The notes under the pieces were generated by a model. The model was not told the origin of the DNA. It made no database searches and saw only the letters and a list, made by a program, of their open reading frames with translations. Position numbers and translations under genes: made by a program. A stretch of 7,304 nucleotides of DNA from Bacteroidota bacterium (lineage in GTDB: Bacteria; Bacteroidota; Bacteroidia; Chitinophagales; Saprospiraceae): positions 1 to 7,304 of the forward strand of contig JAGWYI010000209.1 in the NCBI GenBank assembly GCA_018969455.1, given 5' to 3'. Below, piece by piece: positions 1-5,941 of this stretch (the first letter of the stretch is position 1; each line of letters opens with the position of its first letter).

Positions 1-1
1 T

Positions 2-715
2 GGCTTGAAAAATCCGCCTTTCTTGATTCCTGCCAATACAGAACGTACCTTAATTGCCGAATTACCTGTTTCTGATCTGGCGGGCGGATTTCCACTTTCT
101 GTTTTTTCCCTTACCCCGCATGCGCACGTGGTGTGCAAATCGTTCAAAGCGTATTCCTACCGACCTGGCTTTACCGATACCATTCCGCTGATTGATGTGC
201 CGAGGTGGGATTTCCACTGGCAAGGCACCTATACGATGCGAAAACCCTTGCGCTTGGGCGGTAACCGGATCTCACGGGCTGAAGTTGTATACGATAATAC
301 CGAAAACAACCCGGAAAATCCAAACTTCCCGCCCAAAGACGTGTGGTGGGGCGAAAAAACGACCGATGAAATGCTGTATCTCTTCGCCACGGTGGCCCTT
401 TATGCCCCGGGCGATGAAAACATCATCCTCGACAGCACCCTGCTGACGAGTACCAGACCCGTTTTGGTACAGTCTGATGGCATTCAGATATGTCCAAATC
501 CGGTGCAGGATGTTTTGGATATTCGAATGGAAACAATACAAAATGGCATGACGGATTTTATCCTGACTGATATGCAAGGCCGCACAGTGCGGCAGTGGCG
601 GGAAAAGAATTTCCAGCGCAGCCGTACATCGGTTCAGTCGCTGGAGCCGGGCATGTATGTGTTGCACCTGCGTCAGGGAAACAACATTCGCTGTGTGAAG
701 GTGGTGAAGGAGTAG
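2..715 (+). CDS. PHM-like copper type II monooxygenase C-terminal domain with T9SS sorting domain (5'-truncated)
   Basis: The reading frame is open to the left edge, so the N-terminus lies outside the window; the TTG at 5 is not a credible start. Residue numbers here count from that TTG. The visible part resembles the C-terminal domain of copper type II, ascorbate-dependent monooxygenases (the PHM/DBH fold). It shows HAH at 39-41, WDFHWQ at 68-73, YDNTENNPENPN around 96-107, and GEKTTDEM ending at Met123. In PHM the HxH pair and a later Met bind the second copper, and both appear to be kept here. From about residue 160 a typical T9SS type A C-terminal domain follows (CPNPVQDVLDI, then DMQGRTVRQW, then LEPGMYVLHL and a basic end). 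This predicts export across the outer membrane and cleavage or attachment at the surface. Similar fusions occur in Bacteroidota, where the substrate is generally unknown. The family call is fairly secure; the reaction is not. Confidence 0.78.
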   Translation, partial: GLKNPPFLIPANTERTLIAELPVSDLAGGFPLSVFSLTPHAHVVCKSFKAYSYRPGFTDTIPLIDVPRWDFHWQGTYTMRKPLRLGGNRISRAEVVYDNTENNPENPNFPPKDVWWGEKTTDEMLYLFATVALYAPGDENIILDSTLLTSTRPVLVQSDGIQICPNPVQDVLDIRMETIQNGMTDFILTDMQGRTVRQWREKNFQRSRTSVQSLEPGMYVLHLRQGNNIRCVKVVKE

Positions 716-725
716 AAAGCGGATT

Positions 726-767
726 TTGAATATCGAATTTCGAATTTCGAATATCGAATATCGAACG
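726..767. repeat. 7-nt tandem repeat (TCGAAWW)n
   Basis: About six head-to-tail 7-nt units run from just after the copper-enzyme stop codon: ttgaata, tcgaatt, tcgaatt, tcgaata, tcgaata, tcgaacg. The units contain overlapping self-complementary TTCGAA and ATATCGAATAT-type stretches. The last unit forms part of the left arm of the hairpin that follows. The repeat fills the gap between two convergent genes. Confidence 0.8.
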
Positions 768-794
768 CCGAAGTTTCGGCGTTCGATGCTTTTT
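761..794 (+). terminator. Rho-independent-type terminator between convergent genes
   Basis: The arms TCGAACGCCGAA (761-772) and TTCGGCGTTCGA (775-786) are perfect reverse complements, 12 bp in length. In practice this gives a stem of about 11 bp with a 4-nt loop. The plus strand then reads TGCTTTTT, a short T tract. It lies 45 nt past the copper-enzyme stop codon. The minus-strand YhhN-family gene ends at 805 and also reads into this hairpin, but with a poorer T tract on that side. It may therefore serve both transcripts. Confidence 0.7.
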
Positions 795-804
795 AGGCGC
801 AGAT

Positions 805-1497
805 TTATTTTTTCAAAAACACCGCCGCGCCGCTGGCCAGCAGCCATTGTCCGGCGATGTAAGTGATCATGATGGCGATGTTGGCATCCGGGATGGTCCA
901 GGCAAATTTGTTGATGGCCAAAAGGCTGTCAGAGCCTACAAACAGGAGGGAACCATAAAGCGCCATCAAGCTTGCATCGGGCGCGAGCACGCTTTTGGTA
1001 TTGATGGCGCTGATGGCCATGGTCAGGAGCGTGCACGCGTACACCACCACGGGCGCCCGCATGGGCGCGGGAATGCCGGGCCACAACAAGAAGAGAAATC
1101 CGGCTAAATAGGCCAAAAATGCCAGTACATAGACCGGTTTTTGCTTGAAATACCCTTTAAAAAGCGATACTTGCCGGGTAAAAAACAAGATATAGGCAAT
1201 TTGCATGAGCAAAAACGCGCCCAGGCCAAGTAAAAAATACAGTCCACCCTGCGGGCCATTGGAAAACAGAAGCAGCGTATCGCCTGCACAAGCGAAAACA
1301 AGTGCCAATAAAAATCCGTATCGCAGGCGCGGATCTGCGTCGGGCGTATCCAGCCAGAACCAGATGCCCAGCAAAGGCATGAGCATGGGTTTGAAGATAA
1401 ACACAAATTGCGCATCGCCGGTGATTTCACCCAGCAATTCGGCGAAGGCGCAAAGGGCGAAAGCGCCCAGCCATCGGTATTTGGCAGATTTCATCAT
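805..1497 (-). CDS. YhhN/TMEM86-family membrane protein, putative lysoplasmalogenase
   Basis: This is a 230-residue, very hydrophobic protein with about eight predicted membrane segments. The pattern fits the YhhN (TMEM86) family: IFKPMLMPLLGIWFW at 34-48, CAGDTLLLF with Gly72-Asp73, FLLGLGAFLLMQIAYIL at 88-104, and GSDSLLAINKF at 188-198. The length is usual for the family. Characterised members hydrolyse the vinyl ether bond of lysoplasmalogens; whether this organism makes such lipids cannot be told from the window. Two adjacent ATG codons (1497 and 1494) are possible starts. The first lies 8 nt after the purC stop codon, so the gene is probably translated from the same transcript as the last gene of a three-gene operon. 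I see no clear Shine-Dalgarno sequence. The family call is firm; the enzymatic activity is inferred. Confidence 0.85.
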   Translation of the reverse strand: MMKSAKYRWLGAFALCAFAELLGEITGDAQFVFIFKPMLMPLLGIWFWLDTPDADPRLRYGFLLALVFACAGDTLLLFSNGPQGGLYFLLGLGAFLLMQIAYILFFTRQVSLFKGYFKQKPVYVLAFLAYLAGFLFLLWPGIPAPMRAPVVVYACTLLTMAISAINTKSVLAPDASLMALYGSLLFVGSDSLLAINKFAWTIPDANIAIMITYIAGQWLLASGAAVFLKK

Positions 1498-1505
1498 GAA
1501 TGTGC

Positions 1506-2486
1506 TTACAATGCGCCTAAAATGGCGCGTTCGATGCGTTGGAGCGGGTTTTCGGTTTCAGAGGGGCGCTCAAACGGGCGTCCTGTGAGCAATTCATAGA
1601 GTTCTATGTAACGCGCCGTGATTTCTGCTACAAAGGAATCGGGCATTTCCGGCATGATTTGGCCTTCTTTGCCTTGAAAACCTTGTGCGATGAGCCATTC
1701 GCGCACAAATTCCTTGCTGAGTTGGCGTTGTTTTTCGCCATTTTTTTGCCGCGCTGCATAGCCTTCGGCATAAAAATAACGCGAGCTGTCGGGGGTGTGG
1801 ATCTCGTCCATCAACACCACCTGGCCGTCTTTTACCCCGAATTCGTATTTGGTGTCGACGAGGATCAGGCCTTGTTGCGCCGCCATTTCGGTACCGCGTT
1901 GAAACAGGGCGCGGGTGTATTGTTCCATTTGTGCGTACAAATCCGCGCTGACGATGCCGCGTGCGAGCAGGTCATCCCGGGAAATGTCTTCGTCGTGGCC
2001 TTCCTCGGCTTTGGTGGCCGGGGTGATGATGGGCTCGGGGAATGGGTCGTTTTCGCGCATGCCCTCGGGCAGGGGTACGCCGCAGAGGCTGCGGATGCCG
2101 GCGGCATAGGTGCGTGCCGAATGGCCGGCCAAATACCCGCGGATGACCATTTCGACGCGGATGGGTTCGCAGCGGTAGCCAATGGCCACATTGGGATCGG
2201 GGGTTGCGATGAGCCAGTTGGGGCAAATATCGCGGGTGGCTTCAAGGAAATGCCGGGCAATTTGGTTCAAAACGGCCCCTTTAAAAGGAATGGGTTTGGG
2301 TAAAATATGGTCGAACGCCGAAATTCGGTCGCTGGCGACCATCACCAGGCGTTCGCCGATGGAATACACATCGCGTACTTTTCCGCGGTAGAAGGCCGTT
2401 TGACCGGGCAGTTGGAAATTTGTTTCAGAGATGGGCATAGGGAAGAATTTGAAATACTGCGGGCGAAGTTCGGCATGTTTTGGCAT
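1506..2486 (-). CDS. purC: Phosphoribosylaminoimidazole-succinocarboxamide synthase (SAICAR synthetase)
   Basis: PurC joins CAIR and aspartate with ATP to make SAICAR in de novo purine synthesis (EC 6.3.2.6), in the cytoplasm. Recognisable blocks are YRGKVRDVYSIG (33-44, nucleotide-binding region), ASDRISAFD (51-59), VEMVIRGYLAGHSARTY, ILVDTKYEFG and LMDEIHTPDSSRYF. At 326 residues it is of the longer type seen in Bacteroidota and yeast rather than the form of about 240 residues found in E. coli and Bacillus. The first ATG (2484-2486) overlaps the stop codon of the upstream gene as TAATG, which favours coupled translation. A second ATG at 2436-2438 (MPISETNF) fits the usual family N-terminus and would give 310 residues, so the first 16 residues may not be translated. 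The YhhN-family gene follows after 8 nt. Confidence 0.96.
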   Translation of the reverse strand: MPKHAELRPQYFKFFPMPISETNFQLPGQTAFYRGKVRDVYSIGERLVMVASDRISAFDHILPKPIPFKGAVLNQIARHFLEATRDICPNWLIATPDPNVAIGYRCEPIRVEMVIRGYLAGHSARTYAAGIRSLCGVPLPEGMRENDPFPEPIITPATKAEEGHDEDISRDDLLARGIVSADLYAQMEQYTRALFQRGTEMAAQQGLILVDTKYEFGVKDGQVVLMDEIHTPDSSRYFYAEGYAARQKNGEKQRQLSKEFVREWLIAQGFQGKEGQIMPEMPDSFVAEITARYIELYELLTGRPFERPSETENPLQRIERAILGAL

Positions 2487-3256
2487 TATTCGAACACCAG
2501 TTCCACAATGTCTTCGACTTTGAGTCCGAGCAAGCTGGCGGCCCGGCCCATGTTGATGGCGATTTCGAGGTAACCAGCGGCGTTAAACAGGCAGAGCGGT
2601 TCGCCTACGGGCACATCGGCGTAGCTGTTGCTGAGTTGGGTAATGGGATCGTTGCGTTTGAAAAACAGGGAAAACTGGCGGCCATTGCGAACTTTTTCGA
2701 ATACATCGCGGGTTACGTTTACCACGGCATTTTCGAAATAATCGAGGTGGATGACCGTGCCCCGAATGCGGGTTTTGGTAATAACCGGCTGAATGCGAAT
2801 GCGTTGCAAAAGATCCGTGCCTGGAGTGCCAATTTCTTCAAAATGAACGCCCGAGGTGAGTTGGGCCACGGTATCTACAAAAACGGTTTTTACGCCAAAG
2901 TGTGCATCGGGGCCTGTTCCCAGGTCGCGCAATTCAAGTGGATTTGGATGCCCGAAAATCAGACTCAAAATCCCGTTGTTGGGTGCGACGAAAAAATGGC
3001 CTTCGACACGGGCCAGCACAAAATTTGATGTGGGCGCATACACGCAATGCACGCCCAGGAGGTGAATGGTGCCATTGGGAAACTCTGGCCAGCAGTTTTG
3101 CACCACGAAAGCCGCCTGTACCAGGTCGAAAGGTTTGATATCATGCGCGATATCAATTAATTGCAGGGCGGGGTGTTGCCTCAAAAGCGCACCCTTCAGT
3201 GCACCGACGTAGAAATCCTGGGTTCCAAAATCGGTTGTCAGTGTAATTAATTGCAT
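2486..3256 (-). CDS. SAM hydroxide adenosyltransferase-like (DUF62) family protein
   Basis: This 256-residue protein belongs to the DUF62 family, the fold of SAM hydrolases (SAM plus water gives adenosine and methionine) and of SAM-dependent fluorinase and chlorinase. It has the N-terminal LTTDFGTQDFYVGALKG (6-22), FVAPNNGILS (89-98), the C-terminal-domain signature LDYFENAVVNV (171-181), and AGYLEIAINMGRAASLLGL near the end. Length is normal. The Asp-Arg-His triad described for water activation in this family is not evident: the usual DPGVG segment reads VHCVYAP (69-75), and the usual FHGRD segment reads FGVKT (120-124). SAM binding is plausible, but hydrolysis is uncertain. It is the first gene of the operon, and its TAA overlaps the ATG of purC by one base. 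The other product of the reaction, adenosine, would link it loosely to purine metabolism. Confidence 0.88.
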   Translation of the reverse strand: MQLITLTTDFGTQDFYVGALKGALLRQHPALQLIDIAHDIKPFDLVQAAFVVQNCWPEFPNGTIHLLGVHCVYAPTSNFVLARVEGHFFVAPNNGILSLIFGHPNPLELRDLGTGPDAHFGVKTVFVDTVAQLTSGVHFEEIGTPGTDLLQRIRIQPVITKTRIRGTVIHLDYFENAVVNVTRDVFEKVRNGRQFSLFFKRNDPITQLSNSYADVPVGEPLCLFNAAGYLEIAINMGRAASLLGLKVEDIVELVFE

Positions 3257-3285
3257 ATCGGGGAACTAAACATTTCGGTGAAGGG

Positions 3286-3316
3286 TTGAAAAAGCGATCC
3301 AAGTCATTTACATTTG
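3286..3316 (+). promoter_or_regulatory. Putative Bacteroidota-type promoter for the phoH operon
   Basis: TTG at 3286-3288 is followed, after 20 nt, by TACATTTG at 3309-3316. This matches the Bacteroidota sigma-A pattern of a -33 TTG and a -7 TAnnTTTG box. It would start RNA near 3322 and leave a leader of about 115 nt before phoH. I could not find an equally good match on the minus strand for the divergent DUF62-purC-YhhN operon in the 180-nt gap. Confidence 0.5.
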
Positions 3317-3436
3317 TGGGCAAAGAACGGGTATTTTGAACGAAGCGTGGCATGGAGAAGCGGCGCAAAGTATGCCTTTGAAAATCAGCCCGTTGCGCGC
3401 CGGCTTGCTCCCGCTGTCCGAAACAAGTAAAATCTT

Positions 3437-4513
3437 TTGAGCGAAATCATTTTGACCATCGAGGGCGTAGACCTCGTTGAACTCTACGGCGAAAACAACG
3501 CAAAATTAAACCTTTTGCGCAAAGCCTATGCGGATGCCACCATTACTTCCCGCGGCAACAGTTTGAAAATTACCGGTGAAAAGAAAGACACGCAGGCTGC
3601 CAAAGCCCGATTTGAAATGATGGTGCGCTATTTGCGCGAGCATGGCGAATTGCCCATTCAGACGGTGGAAGATCTGATGGGGGGTGAAAACCCCTTTGAA
3701 GTGCGCATTCCGGTAAATGGCGACAGCGCGAGCGGCAGTACCATTTTATTTGGCCGGGAAGGGAAACCCATCAAAGCCAAAACCCGCAACCAGAAAAAAC
3801 TGGTGGAAGCCAGCGAAAATCACGATATTGTATTTGCGCTCGGTCCGGCCGGTACGGGTAAAACCTATACCGCAGTTGCAATCGCTGTGCGCGCGCTGAA
3901 AAACAAACTGGTTAAGAAAATAGTGCTTACCCGTCCGGCCGTAGAAGCTGGCGAAAACCTCGGCTTCTTGCCCGGCGACCTGAAGGAAAAAGTGGATCCT
4001 TACCTCCGTCCGCTGTACGATGCACTGGATGATATGCTCCCCATGGATAAATTGAATTTTTTCATGGACAACCGCGTCATTGAAATCGCACCCCTGGCCT
4101 TCATGCGCGGTCGTACGCTCGACAACGCCTATATCATCCTCGATGAAGCACAAAACGCGACACCGCTGCAATTAAAAATGTTTCTGACCCGTATCGGACC
4201 AACCGCCAAGTGCATCATCACCGGCGACTTGAGTCAGATTGACCTCCCCCACCATCAAAAATCGGGCTTGCGGCAGGCCATCGACATCCTCGACGGCGTA
4301 GAGGGCATTGGCATCATCACTTTGAACACCGAAGACGTGGTGCGGCACCGCCTCGTGAAGGAAATCATCAAGGCTTACGACAAAATTGAGGCAGAAGAAC
4401 GGGCGAAAAAGGAACGCTTGCGCAAAAAAGCCGAACAAAGCCTCGATCCCGATGCCGCCGGCGAAGCGGAAACCCCATCTGATCCATTGCTTAATCAAGA
4501 TCAAACCATATGA
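3437..4513 (+). CDS. PhoH-family ATPase (PhoH-like/YbeZ)
   Basis: This is a 358-residue cytoplasmic P-loop ATPase of the PhoH/YbeZ family. Family members are associated with RNA metabolism and often work with the YbeY endoribonuclease in rRNA maturation. An N-terminal region of about 100 residues resembles the family's KH-like domain. The ATPase core carries Walker A GPAGTGKT (136-143), Walker B YIILDEAQNAT (232-242) and GDLSQIDLP (263-271). The last 40 or so residues are charged and low in complexity. The start is TTG at 3437: an in-frame stop TAA at 3428-3430 excludes any upstream start, the next Met falls well inside the N-terminal domain, and the resulting N-terminus (SEIILTIEGVDLVELYG) fits relatives. 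It is the first gene of a plus-strand cluster, and its stop overlaps the next ATG as ATGA. Confidence 0.93.
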   Translation: MSEIILTIEGVDLVELYGENNAKLNLLRKAYADATITSRGNSLKITGEKKDTQAAKARFEMMVRYLREHGELPIQTVEDLMGGENPFEVRIPVNGDSASGSTILFGREGKPIKAKTRNQKKLVEASENHDIVFALGPAGTGKTYTAVAIAVRALKNKLVKKIVLTRPAVEAGENLGFLPGDLKEKVDPYLRPLYDALDDMLPMDKLNFFMDNRVIEIAPLAFMRGRTLDNAYIILDEAQNATPLQLKMFLTRIGPTAKCIITGDLSQIDLPHHQKSGLRQAIDILDGVEGIGIITLNTEDVVRHRLVKEIIKAYDKIEAEERAKKERLRKKAEQSLDPDAAGEAETPSDPLLNQDQTI

Positions 4514-4914
4514 CTTCTACTGTAACGTATACCGGCCACCTGCGCACCGAATCAACCCATCTGCTCAGCGGTACGGTGGTCACTTCCGATGCGCCCCCCG
4601 ACAATCAGGGCCTGGGACAGGCCTTTTCCCCGACCGACATGGTGGCCAATTCGCTGGCTACCTGCATGCTGACGACTATGGGCATCAGCGCGCGCAACCA
4701 TGATATGAACATAGACGGCGCCCGGGCAGAAGTGACCAAGCACATGGCCGCCAACCCGCGCCGGATTGCTAAAATCGAGGTTAAAATTTTTATGCCTGCC
4801 GGTGAATATTCGGAATTGGACCGAAAAAAACTGGAAGCCGCTGGACATGGTTGTCCGGTTGCCGTAAGTTTGCACCCCGATCTGGTGCAGGATATTACCT
4901 ACATTTGGCCGTAA
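4510..4914 (+). CDS. OsmC-family peroxiredoxin-like protein
   Basis: This 134-residue protein has the OsmC/Ohr layout. The two redox cysteines lie in LATCMLTTMG (Cys52) and GHGCPVAVSLHP (Cys115). FSPTDMVANSLATC is the typical helix start around the first cysteine, and GCPVAVSLHP is the typical block around the second. Members reduce organic hydroperoxides through the cysteine pair. This one looks closer to the general OsmC/YhfA-like group than to Ohr, so its substrate is open. The ATG overlaps the phoH stop codon (ATGA, 4510-4513), which suggests coupled translation. The length is normal and all key residues are present. Confidence 0.92.
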   Translation: MTSTVTYTGHLRTESTHLLSGTVVTSDAPPDNQGLGQAFSPTDMVANSLATCMLTTMGISARNHDMNIDGARAEVTKHMAANPRRIAKIEVKIFMPAGEYSELDRKKLEAAGHGCPVAVSLHPDLVQDITYIWP

Positions 4915-4951
4915 ACTCATTTCATTCGAAAGCGCGACTTTATTTATACCC

Positions 4952-5470
4952 ATGTTTGACCTGAATTTTTCGGCGGAAACGCCGGCTACCGAAGTTTTTG
5001 ATGCCGTTGCCCGGTTCTTGCATGAAGCGGGTTTTCGCATTGCCAGTTTCGATCATGCACGCCCCTGGGGCGGTTTTTTTGTACTGGATGAAAGCCAGGC
5101 GCCGCAATTTGTTTCCCGGTTTTTCCCGAACCAATCTATGGCTGATTTCGCAGGATTTGAGAAATTGAGTCCGAAAATCCTGGTGGTAGCACCCAACAAG
5201 CGTCTTTCCTGGCAGTATCATTTCCGCCGCGCCGAATTGTGGCGGGTAATTGGCGGAGAGGCTGGCGTGGTGGTAAGTAATACAGATGAACAGACGGAAT
5301 TGCAAAAACTACCCATCGGCGCCGAAATCAGCCTGAAACAGGGCGAACGCCACCGTTTGGTTGGGGTAGACTCCTGGGGTATTGTCGCAGAGATCTGGCA
5401 ACACGTGGATCCCGAACATCCTTCCGATGAGGATGACATCGTGCGCCTGCAGGATGACTTCGGACGGTAA
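4952..5470 (+). CDS. Small cupin protein related to type II mannose-6-phosphate isomerase C-terminal domain
   Basis: This 172-residue protein contains a single cupin similar to the isomerase part of type II phosphomannose isomerase/GDP-mannose pyrophosphorylase. It shows RPWGGFFVLDE (37-47), the first cupin motif KRLSWQYHFRRAELWRVIGG (83-102, likely metal ligands Gln88, His90 and Glu95) and the second cupin motif GERHRLVGVDSWGIVAEIWQ (131-150, His134). A highly acidic end follows (DPEHPSDEDDIVRLQDDFGR). Bacteroidota homologues are often named phosphoheptose isomerase, but I know of no proof of that reaction and would treat it as a sugar-phosphate isomerase-like cupin. The start ATG lies 37 nt after the OsmC-family gene with no obvious promoter between them, so it probably shares the phoH transcript. 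The TAA at 5468-5470 directly abuts the repeat array. Confidence 0.82.
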   Translation: MFDLNFSAETPATEVFDAVARFLHEAGFRIASFDHARPWGGFFVLDESQAPQFVSRFFPNQSMADFAGFEKLSPKILVVAPNKRLSWQYHFRRAELWRVIGGEAGVVVSNTDEQTELQKLPIGAEISLKQGERHRLVGVDSWGIVAEIWQHVDPEHPSDEDDIVRLQDDFGR

Positions 5471-5674
5471 AGTTCTGAGGAACTCTGTTCCGCAAAGTTC
5501 TGAGGAAATCTGTTCCGCAGTGAAGAATTCTGTTCCGCAGTTTTCAGGAGGATTCCGCTCCGCAGTGAAGAATTCTGTTCCGCAATTTTCAGGAGAATTC
5601 CGCTCCGCAGTGAAGAACGCTGCTCCGCAGTTTTCAGGAGGATTCCGCTCCGCAGTGAAGAATTCTGTTCCGCA
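5471..5674 (+). repeat. Tandem array of nine 19-nt REP-like hairpin cores
   Basis: Nine cores, each ending in TCCGCA, lie at 5476-5494, 5501-5519, 5521-5539, 5546-5564, 5566-5584, 5591-5609, 5611-5629, 5636-5654 and 5656-5674. The first reads TGAGGAACTCTGTTCCGCA and can pair 7 of 8 positions around a TCT loop; later cores fold less well. From 5520 the array has a clear 45-nt period: a 20-nt unit (GTGAAGAATTCTGTTCCGCA) alternates with a 25-nt unit ending in GGATTCCGCTCCGCA, for three full periods plus one 20-nt unit. The array begins at the first base after the cupin stop codon. It is open in one plus-strand frame (recurring NSVPQ) and one minus-strand frame (recurring CGTEFF), but neither open frame resembles a real gene. 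Confidence 0.85.
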
Positions 5675-5806
5675 CAATAGGACGCTGTAAATAATTATAG
5701 TGCCCAGTGCTGTAAATCTTTCTCATCCCGATTGCCCCAATATGCCCGCTTTATTGCGTTTGCTAACGTACTTTAAATATTTTTTTAAAATACAAAATGT
5801 TTCTTT

Positions 5807-5834
5807 TTTGCTAAGGTAAAACATTTTATATTTG
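5807..5834 (+). promoter_or_regulatory. Putative Bacteroidota-type promoter for the transposase
   Basis: TATATTTG at 5827-5834 matches the -7 box TAnnTTTG. A possible -33 element, TTTG at 5807-5810, is 16 nt upstream, which is shorter than the usual 19-21 nt. RNA would start near 5841, placing the hairpin at 5854-5870 inside the leader. The surrounding AT-rich sequence makes a chance match possible. Confidence 0.35.
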
Positions 5835-5853
5835 CAGCCTCTCCTCCAAGCAC

Positions 5854-5870
5854 GCAGAACCCTGTTCTGC
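5854..5870 (+). repeat. REP-like hairpin in the transposase leader
   Basis: GCAGAAC-CCT-GTTCTGC is a perfect 7-bp stem with a 3-nt loop. It matches the hairpins at 6260-6276 and 6822-6838 (GCGGAAC stem) except for a G-to-A change at the third position, which is balanced by C-to-T in the other arm, and the loop. T-rich sequence follows (TTTT at 5873, then a run of seven Ts from 5879 or 5880), so it could also act as a weak terminator or attenuator ahead of the gene. Confidence 0.6.
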
Positions 5871-5941
5871 AGTTTTACTTTTTTTCTATTATATTGGAAT
5901 AATTTGATCGGAATGTATTGCCGAACAAACGCTTAACCACG

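Larger units (their letters stand above)
5675..5941. other. AT-rich intergenic leader region of the transposase gene
   Basis: No gene is visible between the repeat array and the transposase start. The sequence becomes strongly AT-rich from about 5760, with long T and A runs. It contains a candidate promoter box and a hairpin, listed separately. Composition differs from the GC-richer genes on either side, as expected for mobile or acquired DNA. Confidence 0.6.

Noticed and set aside
272..847. 191-codon open frame on the minus strand
   Set aside because: It lies antisense to the copper-enzyme gene and runs through the 7-nt repeat and terminator. Its protein is low in family character, while the plus-strand gene has clear domains.
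1539..2303. 254-codon open frame on the plus strand
   Set aside because: It is fully antisense to purC, which is strongly conserved. The open frame is a by-product of purC codon use.
2311..2322. 12-nt match to the left arm of the terminator at 761-772
   Set aside because: It encodes part of the conserved purC ISAFD segment, so the match is most likely chance.
3257..3436. Minus-strand promoter for the DUF62-purC-YhhN operon
   Set aside because: A near match to the -7 box (CATACTTTG) exists, but it lacks a correctly placed TTG and one box position. A promoter must be in this gap or beyond, but I cannot place it.
5520..5674. CRISPR-like periodic repeat
   Set aside because: The 45-nt units are contiguous and similar throughout, with no unique spacers and no cas genes nearby.
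5309..5677. Minus-strand open frame with recurring CGTEFFTAERN units, resembling a Cys-containing repeat protein
   Set aside because: The repeats are explained by the 45-nt DNA array, and the rest is antisense to the cupin gene. No start signal or family is visible.
5382..5690. Plus-strand open frame continuing through the array with NSVPQ units
   Set aside because: It overlaps the cupin 3' end in another frame and depends on the array. It is useful as a reading of the repeat but not supported as a gene.
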